A stretch of 64,000 nt of DNA from Paraburkholderia rhynchosiae. Its GTDB lineage: Bacteria > Pseudomonadota > Gammaproteobacteria > Burkholderiales > Burkholderiaceae. The notes under the pieces were generated by a model that saw only the letters and a list, made by a program, of their open reading frames with translations, did not search any database and was not told the DNA's origin. Shown one piece after another: positions 1-7,527 of the stretch (the stretch's first letter is position 1; each line of letters starts with the position of its first letter). Position numbers and translations under genes: made by a program. The stretch is from contig NZ_PNXY01000005.1 in assembly GCF_002879865.1 (NCBI RefSeq), positions 248,001 through 312,000 on the forward strand. Direction: 5' to 3'.

Positions 1-923
1 ATGCAGCCGCCGGGGTGTTGTCGCCGGACGCCGCTCAGGCCTTGGGTCTGCGTGCGGGCATCGTGCTCGCGACCGGCGCCGCCGACACGCCGTGCGCCGC
101 GCTGGGCAGCGGACTTGCACGCGACGGCGACGCGCTGCTCACCACCGGCACCGGTGGGCAGATCGTCGTGCTCGCCGAACAGGAGCCTGCGGCGCTCAAG
201 GGCTTGCATCGCTATCGGGCGGCGAGCGATCACTGGTATCGGATGGCGGCGATGCAAAACGTCGGCATCGCGCTGGAACGTGTGCGCGGATGGCTGTCGT
301 ATGAATGGGCCGATGCCTACAGCGATGCGTTTGGTGACGCGTTAGGCGATCACGCCCGCCTCGCATCGGGCATGAACGCCAACGCCAGCGGCGGCGCCAA
401 CGGAACCCCAACGGCGCCACTAACCTTCCTCCCGTACCTCACAGGCGAGCGCACTCCGTGGCTCAATCCGGCGGCGCGTGGCGGCTGGCTCGGCCTCGCT
501 CTCGATCACACGCGTGGCGCGATGATGCGGGCCGCGTTCGAAGGCGTCGCCTTTTCGCTGCGCGCTGGGCTCGACGCCATTCGCGCGAGCGGCGCAACCG
601 TAACGACATTGAAGCTGGCGGGAGGTGGTTCCGTCGATGCACGCTGGCGCCAGTTGCTCGCCGATGCGCTGAATGCCGAGCTGCATGCGGTCGATTGTCC
701 GAATGCCGCGCCGCGCGGCGCGGCCATTCTCGCGGGCATCGCGAGCGGCCACTGGCATGTGCACGATCTCGCCGCACTCGCGCCCGGCGCGACACACGTG
801 GCGAGCCCGCGAGACGATGCGGCGCTCGCCGAACGTTACGCGCGTTTTCTCGATCTGTATGGCCGCGTCGAAACTTGGTTCGACGCGCCGGCGTCTCGCG
901 AGAAAAGCGGCCATGTCACCTGA
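1..923 (+). CDS. FGGY-family carbohydrate kinase (xylulokinase-like), 3' part only
   Basis: The frame is open to the left edge (codons in phase from base 3), so the N-terminal half and true start lie outside. The visible ~300 residues are the C-terminal actin-like ATPase domain of an FGGY sugar kinase. They contain a glycine-rich phosphate-binding stretch (TTGTGGQ), the PYLTGERTPW segment typical of xylulokinases, and the LAGGGSVDARWRQLLAD adenosine-binding motif. FGGY kinases phosphorylate a sugar or polyol with ATP in the cytoplasm. Substrate is not readable from this half; xylulokinase is the closest resemblance. It shares no operon features with the frmA gene that follows after 165 bp. 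It is a different paralogue from the two full FGGY kinases further right. Confidence 0.85.
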   Translation, partial: AAAGVLSPDAAQALGLRAGIVLATGAADTPCAALGSGLARDGDALLTTGTGGQIVVLAEQEPAALKGLHRYRAASDHWYRMAAMQNVGIALERVRGWLSYEWADAYSDAFGDALGDHARLASGMNANASGGANGTPTAPLTFLPYLTGERTPWLNPAARGGWLGLALDHTRGAMMRAAFEGVAFSLRAGLDAIRASGATVTTLKLAGGGSVDARWRQLLADALNAELHAVDCPNAAPRGAAILAGIASGHWHVHDLAALAPGATHVASPRDDAALAERYARFLDLYGRVETWFDAPASREKSGHVT

Positions 924-1088
924 TGACATTGCCGCGGCGCACTTTGCAATACCATGACGCTTTTCCCGCGTTAGGCTATGGCTCGCGCGGCACTGGCATC
1001 GACCGCAGCTTGAACCCGCATATTCGCGCGCCGCAAGGCAGTACACCGCGACGCGCGTCGCATTCACAGACTCACAGGAGCATTCACG

Positions 1089-2195
1089 ATGAAGACCAAA
1101 GCAGCAATCGCATGGAAAGCCGGCGCACCGTTGACGATCGAGGAAGTCGATCTCGAAGGACCGCGTGCAGGTGAAGTGCTGATCGAAGTGAAAGCGACGG
1201 GCATCTGCCACACTGATTACTACACGCTCTCGGGCGCCGACCCCGAAGGCATTTTCCCGGCGATTCTCGGCCACGAAGGCGCCGGCGTGATCGTCGATAC
1301 GGGGCCGGGTGTCGGCACCCTGAAGAAGGGCGACCACGTCATTCCGCTTTACACGCCGGAATGCCGTCAGTGCAAGTTTTGCCTGTCGCGCAAGACCAAC
1401 CTGTGTCAGGCGATCCGCTCGACGCAGGGCAAGGGGTTGATGCCGGACGCGACATCGCGCTTCTCGCTGGACGGCAAGCCGTTGTTTCATTACATGGGCA
1501 CGTCCACGTTTTCGAATTACATCGTCGTGCCGGAAATCGCAGTCGCGAAAGTGCGTGAAGATGCGCCGTTCGACAAGATCTGCTACATCGGCTGCGGCGT
1601 GACGACCGGTGTCGGTGCGGTCGTGTATTCAGCGAAGGTCGAGGCCGGTGCGAATGTGGTCGTGTTCGGGCTCGGCGGCATCGGTCTGAATGTGATCCAG
1701 GGCGCGAAGATGGTCGGCGCGGACAAGATCATCGGCGTCGATCTGAATCCGGGTCGCGTCGAACTGGCGAAGAAGTTCGGCATGACGCACTTCATCAACC
1801 CGAACGAAGTGGAGAACGTGGTCGATCACATTGTGCAGCTCACCGATGGCGGCGCCGATTATTCGTTCGAATGCATCGGCAATACGAAGGTGATGCGCCA
1901 GGCGCTCGAATGCACGCATAAGGGCTGGGGCCAGTCGTTCATCATCGGCGTGGCGGCGGCGGGCGAGGAGATCAGTACGCGTCCGTTCCAGCTCGTCACG
2001 GGCCGCGAGTGGAAGGGCTCGGCGTTCGGCGGTGCGCGTGGCCGGACCGACGTGCCGAAGATCGTCGACTGGTACATGGAAGGCAAGATCAATATCGACG
2101 ATCTGATTACCCACCGTCTGCCGCTCGAGCGCATCAACGAAGGCTTCGATCTGATGAAGAAGGGCGAATCGATCCGCTCGGTCGTGCTGTATTAA
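1089..2195 (+). CDS. frmA: S-(hydroxymethyl)glutathione dehydrogenase / class III alcohol dehydrogenase
   Basis: Oxidises S-hydroxymethylglutathione (the spontaneous adduct of formaldehyde and glutathione) to S-formylglutathione with NAD+, the first step of glutathione-dependent formaldehyde detoxification in the cytoplasm. The 368-residue length is normal. Catalytic zinc ligands C40, H62 and C169 and the structural-zinc cysteines C92, C95, C98 and C106 are all present, and the Rossmann fingerprint GLGGIG sits near residue 195. An AGGAG ribosome-binding site lies about 8 bases before the ATG. The next gene, 37 bp downstream, encodes the second enzyme of the pathway, so the two are almost certainly one operon. 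Also called adhC/adhI in this group. Confidence 0.97.
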   Translation: MKTKAAIAWKAGAPLTIEEVDLEGPRAGEVLIEVKATGICHTDYYTLSGADPEGIFPAILGHEGAGVIVDTGPGVGTLKKGDHVIPLYTPECRQCKFCLSRKTNLCQAIRSTQGKGLMPDATSRFSLDGKPLFHYMGTSTFSNYIVVPEIAVAKVREDAPFDKICYIGCGVTTGVGAVVYSAKVEAGANVVVFGLGGIGLNVIQGAKMVGADKIIGVDLNPGRVELAKKFGMTHFINPNEVENVVDHIVQLTDGGADYSFECIGNTKVMRQALECTHKGWGQSFIIGVAAAGEEISTRPFQLVTGREWKGSAFGGARGRTDVPKIVDWYMEGKINIDDLITHRLPLERINEGFDLMKKGESIRSVVLY

Positions 2196-2232
2196 CGCGC
2201 CTCACTGAAAGCGACCAACAAGGAGCAAGACG

Positions 2233-3084
2233 ATGCTTGAGCTACTGTCGTCGCACGCCTGCCATGGCGGCGAACAGCGTTTTTACCGGCATGAATCGCA
2301 GACCATCGGCCTGCCGATGCGCTTCTCGGTGTATCTGCCGCCGCAGGCCTTGCAGGCGAACGCGAAGGTGCCGGCACTGTTCTATCTCGCGGGGCTGACC
2401 TGCACGGAAGAGACCTTTGCGATCAAGGCCGGCGCGCAGCGCTTCGCCGCGCACCATGGCGTTGCGCTCGTCGCGCCGGACACGAGCCCGCGCGGCGCGG
2501 GCGTGCCGGGCGAAAGTGCCGCGTGGGACTTCGGCGTGGGCGCGGGCTTTTATGTCGATGCAACGCAGGAACCCTGGGCGCGGCACTATCGGATGTACTC
2601 GTATGTGCGTGACGAGTTGCGCGAAACGGTGGTGAACGAACTGCCCGTCGACGGTTCAAGGCTCGGCATCTTCGGTCATTCGATGGGCGGCCACGGCGCG
2701 TTGATGTTGGCGCTGCGCAATCCGGAGATCTATCGTTCCGTGTCGGCGTTCGCGCCGATTGTCGCGCCCACGCGCTGCCCGTGGGGCGAGAAAGCGTTCA
2801 GCGGTTATCTCGGCGAAGACCGCGAAGCGTGGAAGCAGTACGACGCTAGCGAACTGGTGGCACACGCGTCGCACAAATTCGAGGAGGGGATTCTGGTCGA
2901 TCAGGGACTCGCGGACCAGTTTCTCGCGGAGCAGTTGTACCCCGACGTGTTTGAAGCTGCGTGCCGCGACGCGGGCCAGCCGCTGACGTTGCGCCGTCAT
3001 GCGGGTTATGACCACGGCTATTACTTCATCTCGACCTTCATCGAGGATCACATCGCGCATCATGCGAAGGTGTTGCTCGGCTGA
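2233..3084 (+). CDS. fghA: S-formylglutathione hydrolase
   Basis: Serine hydrolase (esterase D family, alpha/beta hydrolase fold) that splits S-formylglutathione into formate and glutathione, completing formaldehyde detoxification begun by the preceding dehydrogenase. The 283-residue length is normal. The nucleophile elbow GHSMGG gives S150; the family sequence AGLTCTEE is at about residue 53, and the C-terminal HAGYDHGYYF holds the catalytic histidine. Its start follows an AAGGAGC ribosome-binding site. Also known as frmB. It converges with znuB; the 79 bp between them hold no obvious terminator hairpin. Confidence 0.96.
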   Translation: MLELLSSHACHGGEQRFYRHESQTIGLPMRFSVYLPPQALQANAKVPALFYLAGLTCTEETFAIKAGAQRFAAHHGVALVAPDTSPRGAGVPGESAAWDFGVGAGFYVDATQEPWARHYRMYSYVRDELRETVVNELPVDGSRLGIFGHSMGGHGALMLALRNPEIYRSVSAFAPIVAPTRCPWGEKAFSGYLGEDREAWKQYDASELVAHASHKFEEGILVDQGLADQFLAEQLYPDVFEAACRDAGQPLTLRRHAGYDHGYYFISTFIEDHIAHHAKVLLG

Positions 3085-3163
3085 CATTTCCTGATGCCGA
3101 TGGCGGCGCCTTTGCGGGCCGCTATCGCATCAAGCGCATGCAACTCATTCAACGCGCTGAACG

Positions 3164-3946
3164 TTACCGACGCTTCAGCAAACTCCCGCCATACACCACC
3201 GCCGACAGCGCGGTGATCCAGAAGCTCGTCGGCCAATCGGTGTAGAACGCGAGCGTGAGCCCAAGCCACGCTTGCAGTAACGCGAACACAGCGGCCAGCA
3301 CAAGGCCGGCCGAAAGCCGCGTCGTCATGTTTTGCGCGGCGGCGGCGGGGCCGACCATCAGCGTGAATACCAGCAGCACGCCGACGATCTGCGTGCACGC
3401 GGCCACCGCGAGGGCGGCAATCGCGAGAAACAGCACGGACACGAGACGCAACGACACGCCCTTCGCTTCGGCCAGTTCCGGCTGCAACGAAGCAAACAGC
3501 AAGGGCCGCATGATCGCCGCGAGCGCCAGCAGACTGACCACGCCCAAGGCCGCAAGCACGCCTAGCGTCGATTCATTTACGCCGAGCACATTGCCGAACA
3601 GCAGTGCCGTGACTTGCGTCGCGTAGGCGGTAAAGAAGTGCAGAAACAGCAGGCCGAAGCCGAGCGACAGCGACAGGATCACGCCGATGGCCACGTCGCG
3701 TCCGGCGAGGCGTTCGCCGAGCGCGCCCATGCCGACGCCCGCCGCGAGCGTGAAGCCAATCATCCCCCAGATCGGCGAAATGCCGATCAGCACCGCGCCG
3801 GTCGCGCCGGTGAAGCCGACGTGCGACAGCGCGTGGCCCGCGAACGTTTGTCCGCGCATCACGAGAAAATAGCCGACCACACCCGCGAGCACCGCGACGA
3901 TCCCCGACGCCGCGAACGCGTTCACCATGAAGTCGTATTCAAACAT
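3164..3946 (-). CDS. znuB: Zinc ABC transporter, membrane permease
   Basis: Integral membrane subunit of the zinc importer, ABC-3 family, about 260 residues of mostly hydrophobic segments (seven or more predicted membrane spans). The family segment GQTFAGHALSHVGFTGA is near the N-terminus. I place the start at MFEYDFMVNAF, 8 bases inside the end of znuC, because the upstream 30 residues of the open frame only mirror the His-codon-rich tail of znuC and do not look like family sequence. It is the last gene of zur-znuA-znuC-znuB. Metal specificity (Zn rather than Mn) is inferred from the linked zur gene. Confidence 0.92.
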   Translation of the reverse strand: MFEYDFMVNAFAASGIVAVLAGVVGYFLVMRGQTFAGHALSHVGFTGATGAVLIGISPIWGMIGFTLAAGVGMGALGERLAGRDVAIGVILSLSLGFGLLFLHFFTAYATQVTALLFGNVLGVNESTLGVLAALGVVSLLALAAIMRPLLFASLQPELAEAKGVSLRLVSVLFLAIAALAVAACTQIVGVLLVFTLMVGPAAAAQNMTTRLSAGLVLAAVFALLQAWLGLTLAFYTDWPTSFWITALSAVVYGGSLLKRR

Positions 3947-4904
3947 CGTGCGTGTGTCCGTCGCGGGAGTCGTGTTCGTGTGAATGATCGTGGGCATGTC
4001 CATGCGAATGCCCGTGCGAATGCGAGTGGCCGCCATCCTCGTCGTGTTCGTGCTCGTGATCGTGCTTTTCCACTTCGACGCCGCCCGACATCACGAAGAT
4101 GCGGCCGTTCACACGCATCACGTCGATCGGCGAACCATAGAGGCGCGACAGCACGGGCCGCGTGATGACTTCATCGACGGTGCCGAGGGCCGCCACGCCG
4201 CTGCCGAGATACAGCACCCGATCCAGCGAGTTCAGGAGCGGATTCAGTTCGTGTGCCGAGAACAGCACGGCAATGCCAAGTTCGTGCTGCACGCGCCGCA
4301 CGAGTTCGACCACGCTTTTCTGATGATGCGGGTCGAGGCTGATCAGCGGTTCATCGAGCAACAGCAGTTTCGGATCGCCGAGCAGGCATTGCGCGAGCAG
4401 CAAGCGTTGACGCTCGCCGCCCGAGAGTTCCGACAACGGCCGCTCGGCGAGCTTGCGGCCGCCCACCAGATCGAGCACGCGCTCGACATCGGCACGTGTT
4501 CTGGCGTCCGAGAGAGGCAAGCCCCAGCGGTGGCCGTCGGCCGCCATCGCGACGAAATCGCGGCCACGCACGCGTCGTCCGGCGAGCGCAGTGCGCGTCT
4601 GCGGCATATAACCGATCGACGCGTTGCCGCGTTCGACCGGCTGCCCCAGCACGCGGATCGCGCCGCTTGCCGCCGGCACGAGGCCGAGCACGGCGCGCAT
4701 CAGCGTGGTCTTGCCGGCGCCGTTCGGCCCGAGCACGCCGATGAATTCGCCCTGATTCACGACGAAACCGGTGTCGCGCAAGATCGTGCGGCCGCCGAGT
4801 TCCAGCGTGACATGTTCGAGTTCGAGCACAGGCGCCTGGCCGAGCGCGCTCGTCGGTCCGCTCGCGGGCATGCTGGCTGGCGTACCGCGGCCAGTTTCAT
4901 TCAT
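3939..4904 (-). CDS. znuC: Zinc ABC transporter, ATP-binding protein with His-rich C-terminal tail
   Basis: Cytoplasmic ATPase that powers zinc import through ZnuB. Walker A is GPNGAGKTT (residues 59-67), the ABC signature is LSGGERQRLLLAQ, and Walker B is LLLLDEPLISLD. The start at 4904 overlaps the znuA stop as ATGA, which shows translational coupling; a longer upstream frame is rejected. At 321 residues it is about 70 longer than E. coli ZnuC. The excess is a 26-residue N-terminal leader and a C-terminal tail of about 44 residues carrying 16 histidines alternating with Asp, Glu, Ser and Gly. Such tails are typical metal-binding or metal-sensing sequences; a zinc-sensing or storage role here is inference. 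Confidence 0.93.
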   Translation of the reverse strand: MNETGRGTPASMPASGPTSALGQAPVLELEHVTLELGGRTILRDTGFVVNQGEFIGVLGPNGAGKTTLMRAVLGLVPAASGAIRVLGQPVERGNASIGYMPQTRTALAGRRVRGRDFVAMAADGHRWGLPLSDARTRADVERVLDLVGGRKLAERPLSELSGGERQRLLLAQCLLGDPKLLLLDEPLISLDPHHQKSVVELVRRVQHELGIAVLFSAHELNPLLNSLDRVLYLGSGVAALGTVDEVITRPVLSRLYGSPIDVMRVNGRIFVMSGGVEVEKHDHEHEHDEDGGHSHSHGHSHGHAHDHSHEHDSRDGHTHDV

Positions 4905-5842
4905 TGCGTTTTTCCTTTGATGCCCGAGGCTGCCGCATTCGCGCTGCCCGCATCGCCTTTGGCGAGCGCGGCGCCGAGCGCATCGAGCTGCGAGAGCATC
5001 CACGTCTGATAGCTGTTGCCGGCGGGTTCGGTCTCGGTGACGCTCACGCTCGGTACCTTCGATTGCTGCGCGAGTTTCAACATGCGTTTGGTCAGGGCCT
5101 CGGTTGCCTGGCTGTTATAGATGAGAGCGCGCACGCGCCTTTCGCGCAGATCGCGTTCGAACGCGGCGATATCGGCCGCGCTTGCTTCAGTGTCGTTCAT
5201 GGTCGCCATCTGGAAGCGTAGATTGCGCATGGTGAGGCCGACTGCATCCGACATATAGCCGAACACCGGTTCCGTTGCCGTGACCGGCGTGCCGGCATAG
5301 CGGCCATGCAGTTCGGCGACCTTCGCGTCCACCGGTTTCAGCGAATCCAGAAACTTTGCGAGGTTCGCATCGTACGCCGACTTGTGCGCCGGGTCAGCCG
5401 CGACGAGCGCCTCGCTCACCGCGCGCGCCACCTTGGGCATGGTGGCCGGGTCATACCAGAGATGCGGATTGTCGCCGCTCTTCTTGCCGGTGAGTTCTGC
5501 GGCAACGATCGTCGTGCGCTTTGTGCCCTTCGACGCCGCCAGCAATTTTGCCATCCACGGATCGTAGTCGGCGCCGTTGTAGACCACAAGGCTCGCATGC
5601 TGCAACGCGCGCGCCGTCTTCGGACTGGCTTCGAACAGATGCGGGTCCTGGTCCGGATTGCTGAGAATGCTCGTCACGTCGACACGATCGCCGCCCAGTT
5701 GCTGCACTACGTCGCCGTAGAAGTTTTCCGCGGCGACCACGGGGATTTTCGCATCCGCGGCAAAGGCGGCTTGGCTTAACGCGAAGGCGGCTGTGACTGC
5801 GGCGACATATTTCGAGAGCAACATCGTGCGGGTCTTCTTCAT
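4901..5842 (-). CDS. znuA: Zinc ABC transporter, periplasmic metal-binding protein
   Basis: Captures zinc in the periplasm and delivers it to ZnuBC. 313 residues, with an N-terminal Sec signal peptide ending near SQAAFAADA, so mature protein starts about residue 29. Two expected metal-ligand histidines are visible, in DPHLFEA and NPHLWYD. The third ligand region reads TEPVFGYM, where classical ZnuA/TroA proteins have a histidine before the aromatic-Gly-aromatic motif. The usual His-rich acidic loop is absent. These features fit a beta/gamma-proteobacterial subfamily of cluster A-I binding proteins. It is the second gene of the zur operon, 55 bp after zur, and overlaps znuC by 4 bases. Confidence 0.9.
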   Translation of the reverse strand: MKKTRTMLLSKYVAAVTAAFALSQAAFAADAKIPVVAAENFYGDVVQQLGGDRVDVTSILSNPDQDPHLFEASPKTARALQHASLVVYNGADYDPWMAKLLAASKGTKRTTIVAAELTGKKSGDNPHLWYDPATMPKVARAVSEALVAADPAHKSAYDANLAKFLDSLKPVDAKVAELHGRYAGTPVTATEPVFGYMSDAVGLTMRNLRFQMATMNDTEASAADIAAFERDLRERRVRALIYNSQATEALTKRMLKLAQQSKVPSVSVTETEPAGNSYQTWMLSQLDALGAALAKGDAGSANAAASGIKGKTQ

Positions 5843-5897
5843 TGTGTGTGCTGTTGCGTGAGGGTTGAATGAATCACAAACGTGAGGGCGCTGGACT

Positions 5898-6386
5898 TCA
5901 TGCCGACGCCGACGCCGATGCCGAGGACCGCGACGCGCGGGCGCAAAGCGCGCACAGCCCGCTCAATTCGACGACCTGGCGGTGGACCTCGAAGCCGTGT
6001 GCCGGCGGGCTATGCGACAACTGTTCGGCGAGGCCGTCGCCGGGAATTTCGACGGTCGCGCCGCAGCCGTCGCAAATCAGAAACTGGCTGCAATGCGGCA
6101 CGCCGACTTCGCAGCAGGCGACGTACGCGTTCTTCGACTCGATGCGATGGACGAAGCCGTGCGCGAGCAAAAAGTCGAGCGCACGGTAGACGGTGGTCGG
6201 CGGCACGCGGCCGCGCTGCGGTTTCAGCGCATCCAGCAACTCATAGGCGCCGACAGGCCGTTCGCTCGCGACGATCGCCGCATACACCTGCCGGCGCAGC
6301 GGCGTGAGCGACAAGCCGTGCAACGCAGCGTGCGCTTCGGCGTGCGCCAGCCGCATGGCGTGATGTTCTGCCATCGATGTAGCCAT
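5898..6386 (-). CDS. zur: Fur-family zinc uptake regulator
   Basis: Zinc-dependent repressor that shuts off zinc uptake when zinc is sufficient. I use the ATG at 6386 (162 residues), preceded by AGGAG at about 8 bases, rather than the longer open frame to 6503. The N-terminal winged helix contains LTPLRRQVYAAIV and TTVYRALDFLL; the dimerisation half has HRIESKNAYVACC, a CDGCG cysteine pair and a C-terminal LCALC pair, the structural zinc site of Fur-family proteins. It heads the operon zur-znuA-znuC-znuB, so it is probably autoregulated. The end is an alanine/serine-rich tail. Zur rather than Fur is inferred from context. Confidence 0.92.
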   Translation of the reverse strand: MATSMAEHHAMRLAHAEAHAALHGLSLTPLRRQVYAAIVASERPVGAYELLDALKPQRGRVPPTTVYRALDFLLAHGFVHRIESKNAYVACCEVGVPHCSQFLICDGCGATVEIPGDGLAEQLSHSPPAHGFEVHRQVVELSGLCALCARASRSSASASASA

Positions 6387-6446
6387 CAGGGCGAGCTCCT
6401 GTCGGTGAACTGATGCCCACGCAAGGGCGGGTCGTGAAGTGAGGTC

Positions 6447-6466
6447 GCAATGATATAACGTATCTC
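6447..6466 (-). promoter_or_regulatory. Candidate Zur operator / zur promoter
   Basis: Read on the minus strand this is GAGATACGTTATATCATTGC, an A+T-rich island in G+C-rich DNA, about 60 bp before the zur start. It shares the GTTATA core of proteobacterial Zur boxes and also offers a TATATC -10 element 16 bases after GTGACA. The palindrome is imperfect, so this is a suggestion based on position and composition. Confidence 0.4.
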
Positions 6467-6554
6467 CAATTTTTGTCACAGAGAGAGCCTGAATAGCGGG
6501 CAAGCGCCCGGCAGGATTGTTCCGCGCTGCACCATCGAAATCTGATTGCGCGCC

Positions 6555-6583
6555 TTGACATGACCCGGTGCGTATCCGATCAT
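6555..6583 (+). promoter_or_regulatory. Candidate sigma-70 promoter for the polyol operon
   Basis: A perfect TTGACA (6555-6560) is followed after 17 bases by GATCAT, a 4/6 match to the -10 consensus, about 80 bp before the sorbitol dehydrogenase start. The following CGATCATTCGATCAC contains two CGATCA repeats that could be an operator, for example for the SorC-type regulator of this cluster; that link is inference. Confidence 0.45.
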
Positions 6584-6665
6584 TCGATCACAAACAGAGC
6601 AATTGATCGCGCAACGAGCGTTCGCTCACCGCGCTTCGAAAAGCGAAACGAACCGGAGACAAGCA

Positions 6666-7448
6666 GTGGCGGCACGATTGCAAGACAAGGTGGCCATCCT
6701 GACGGGCGCGGCAAGCGGAATCGGTGAAGCCGTGGCGCGGCGCTATCTGGACGAAGGCGCGCAATGCGTGCTGGTCGACGTGAAGCCGGCGGACAGTTTC
6801 GGCGACACGCTGCGCGCCTCATACGGCGAGCGCGTGCTCACAGTCAGCGCCGACGTCACGCGCCGCGAGGACATCGAGCGGATCGTGGCGAGCACGCTGG
6901 AGCGCTTCGGCCGCGTCGACATTCTGTTCAACAATGCGGCGCTATTCGACATGCGCCCGATCCTCGATGAATCCTGGGACGTGTTCGACCGCCTCTTCGC
7001 GGTCAACGTGAAGGGCATGTTTTTCCTGATGCAAGCCGTCGCGCGGCAGATGGTCAAGCAAGGCCGCGGCGGCAAGATCATCAATATGTCGTCGCAAGCA
7101 GGGCGGCGCGGCGAAGCGCTCGTGTCGCATTACTGCGCGACCAAGGCCGCTGTACTCAGCTACACGCAATCCGCGGCATTGGCGCTCGCGCCGAACAAGA
7201 TCAATGTGAACGGCATCGCGCCGGGTGTCGTCGATACGCCGATGTGGAACGAAGTCGATGCGCTTTTCGCCCGCTATGAAAACCGGCCGTTGGGCGAGAA
7301 GAAGCGCCTCGTCGGTGAAGCGGTGCCGCTCGGACGCATGGGCGTGCCCGACGACCTGACCGGCGCGGCCCTGTTTCTCGCGTCCGCGGATGCAGACTAC
7401 ATCACCGCGCAAACCCTGAACGTCGACGGCGGCAACTGGATGAGTTGA
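6666..7448 (+). CDS. smoS: Sorbitol dehydrogenase (L-iditol 2-dehydrogenase), SDR family
   Basis: NAD-dependent short-chain dehydrogenase expected to oxidise D-sorbitol to D-fructose (related enzymes also take galactitol or xylitol). I choose the GTG at 6666 because GGAG lies 7 bases upstream and the protein then begins with the usual short lead to the cofactor motif; the open frame extends 21 codons further up without support. 260 residues. Visible motifs are TGAASGIG (cofactor), NNAALFD, the catalytic Ser region NMSSQAGRRGEALVSHYCATK with YxxxK, and the C-terminal DADYITAQTLNVDGGNWMS, which closely resembles Rhodobacter SmoS. It leads the smo transport genes. Confidence 0.92.
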   Translation: MAARLQDKVAILTGAASGIGEAVARRYLDEGAQCVLVDVKPADSFGDTLRASYGERVLTVSADVTRREDIERIVASTLERFGRVDILFNNAALFDMRPILDESWDVFDRLFAVNVKGMFFLMQAVARQMVKQGRGGKIINMSSQAGRRGEALVSHYCATKAAVLSYTQSAALALAPNKINVNGIAPGVVDTPMWNEVDALFARYENRPLGEKKRLVGEAVPLGRMGVPDDLTGAALFLASADADYITAQTLNVDGGNWMS

Positions 7449-7527
7449 GCGGCTGACCCGCGTTATCCAGCGTCATTTTCGTAGAACAAACGCAGCATTA
7501 CATAACGCACGAGAAAGGAGACAACAC

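Noticed and set aside
420..1490. Long antisense open frame (356 residues) on the minus strand under the FGGY kinase and frmA
   Set aside because: It is Arg/Cys/His-rich without domains and overlaps two well-supported genes; typical of mirrored frames in G+C-rich DNA.
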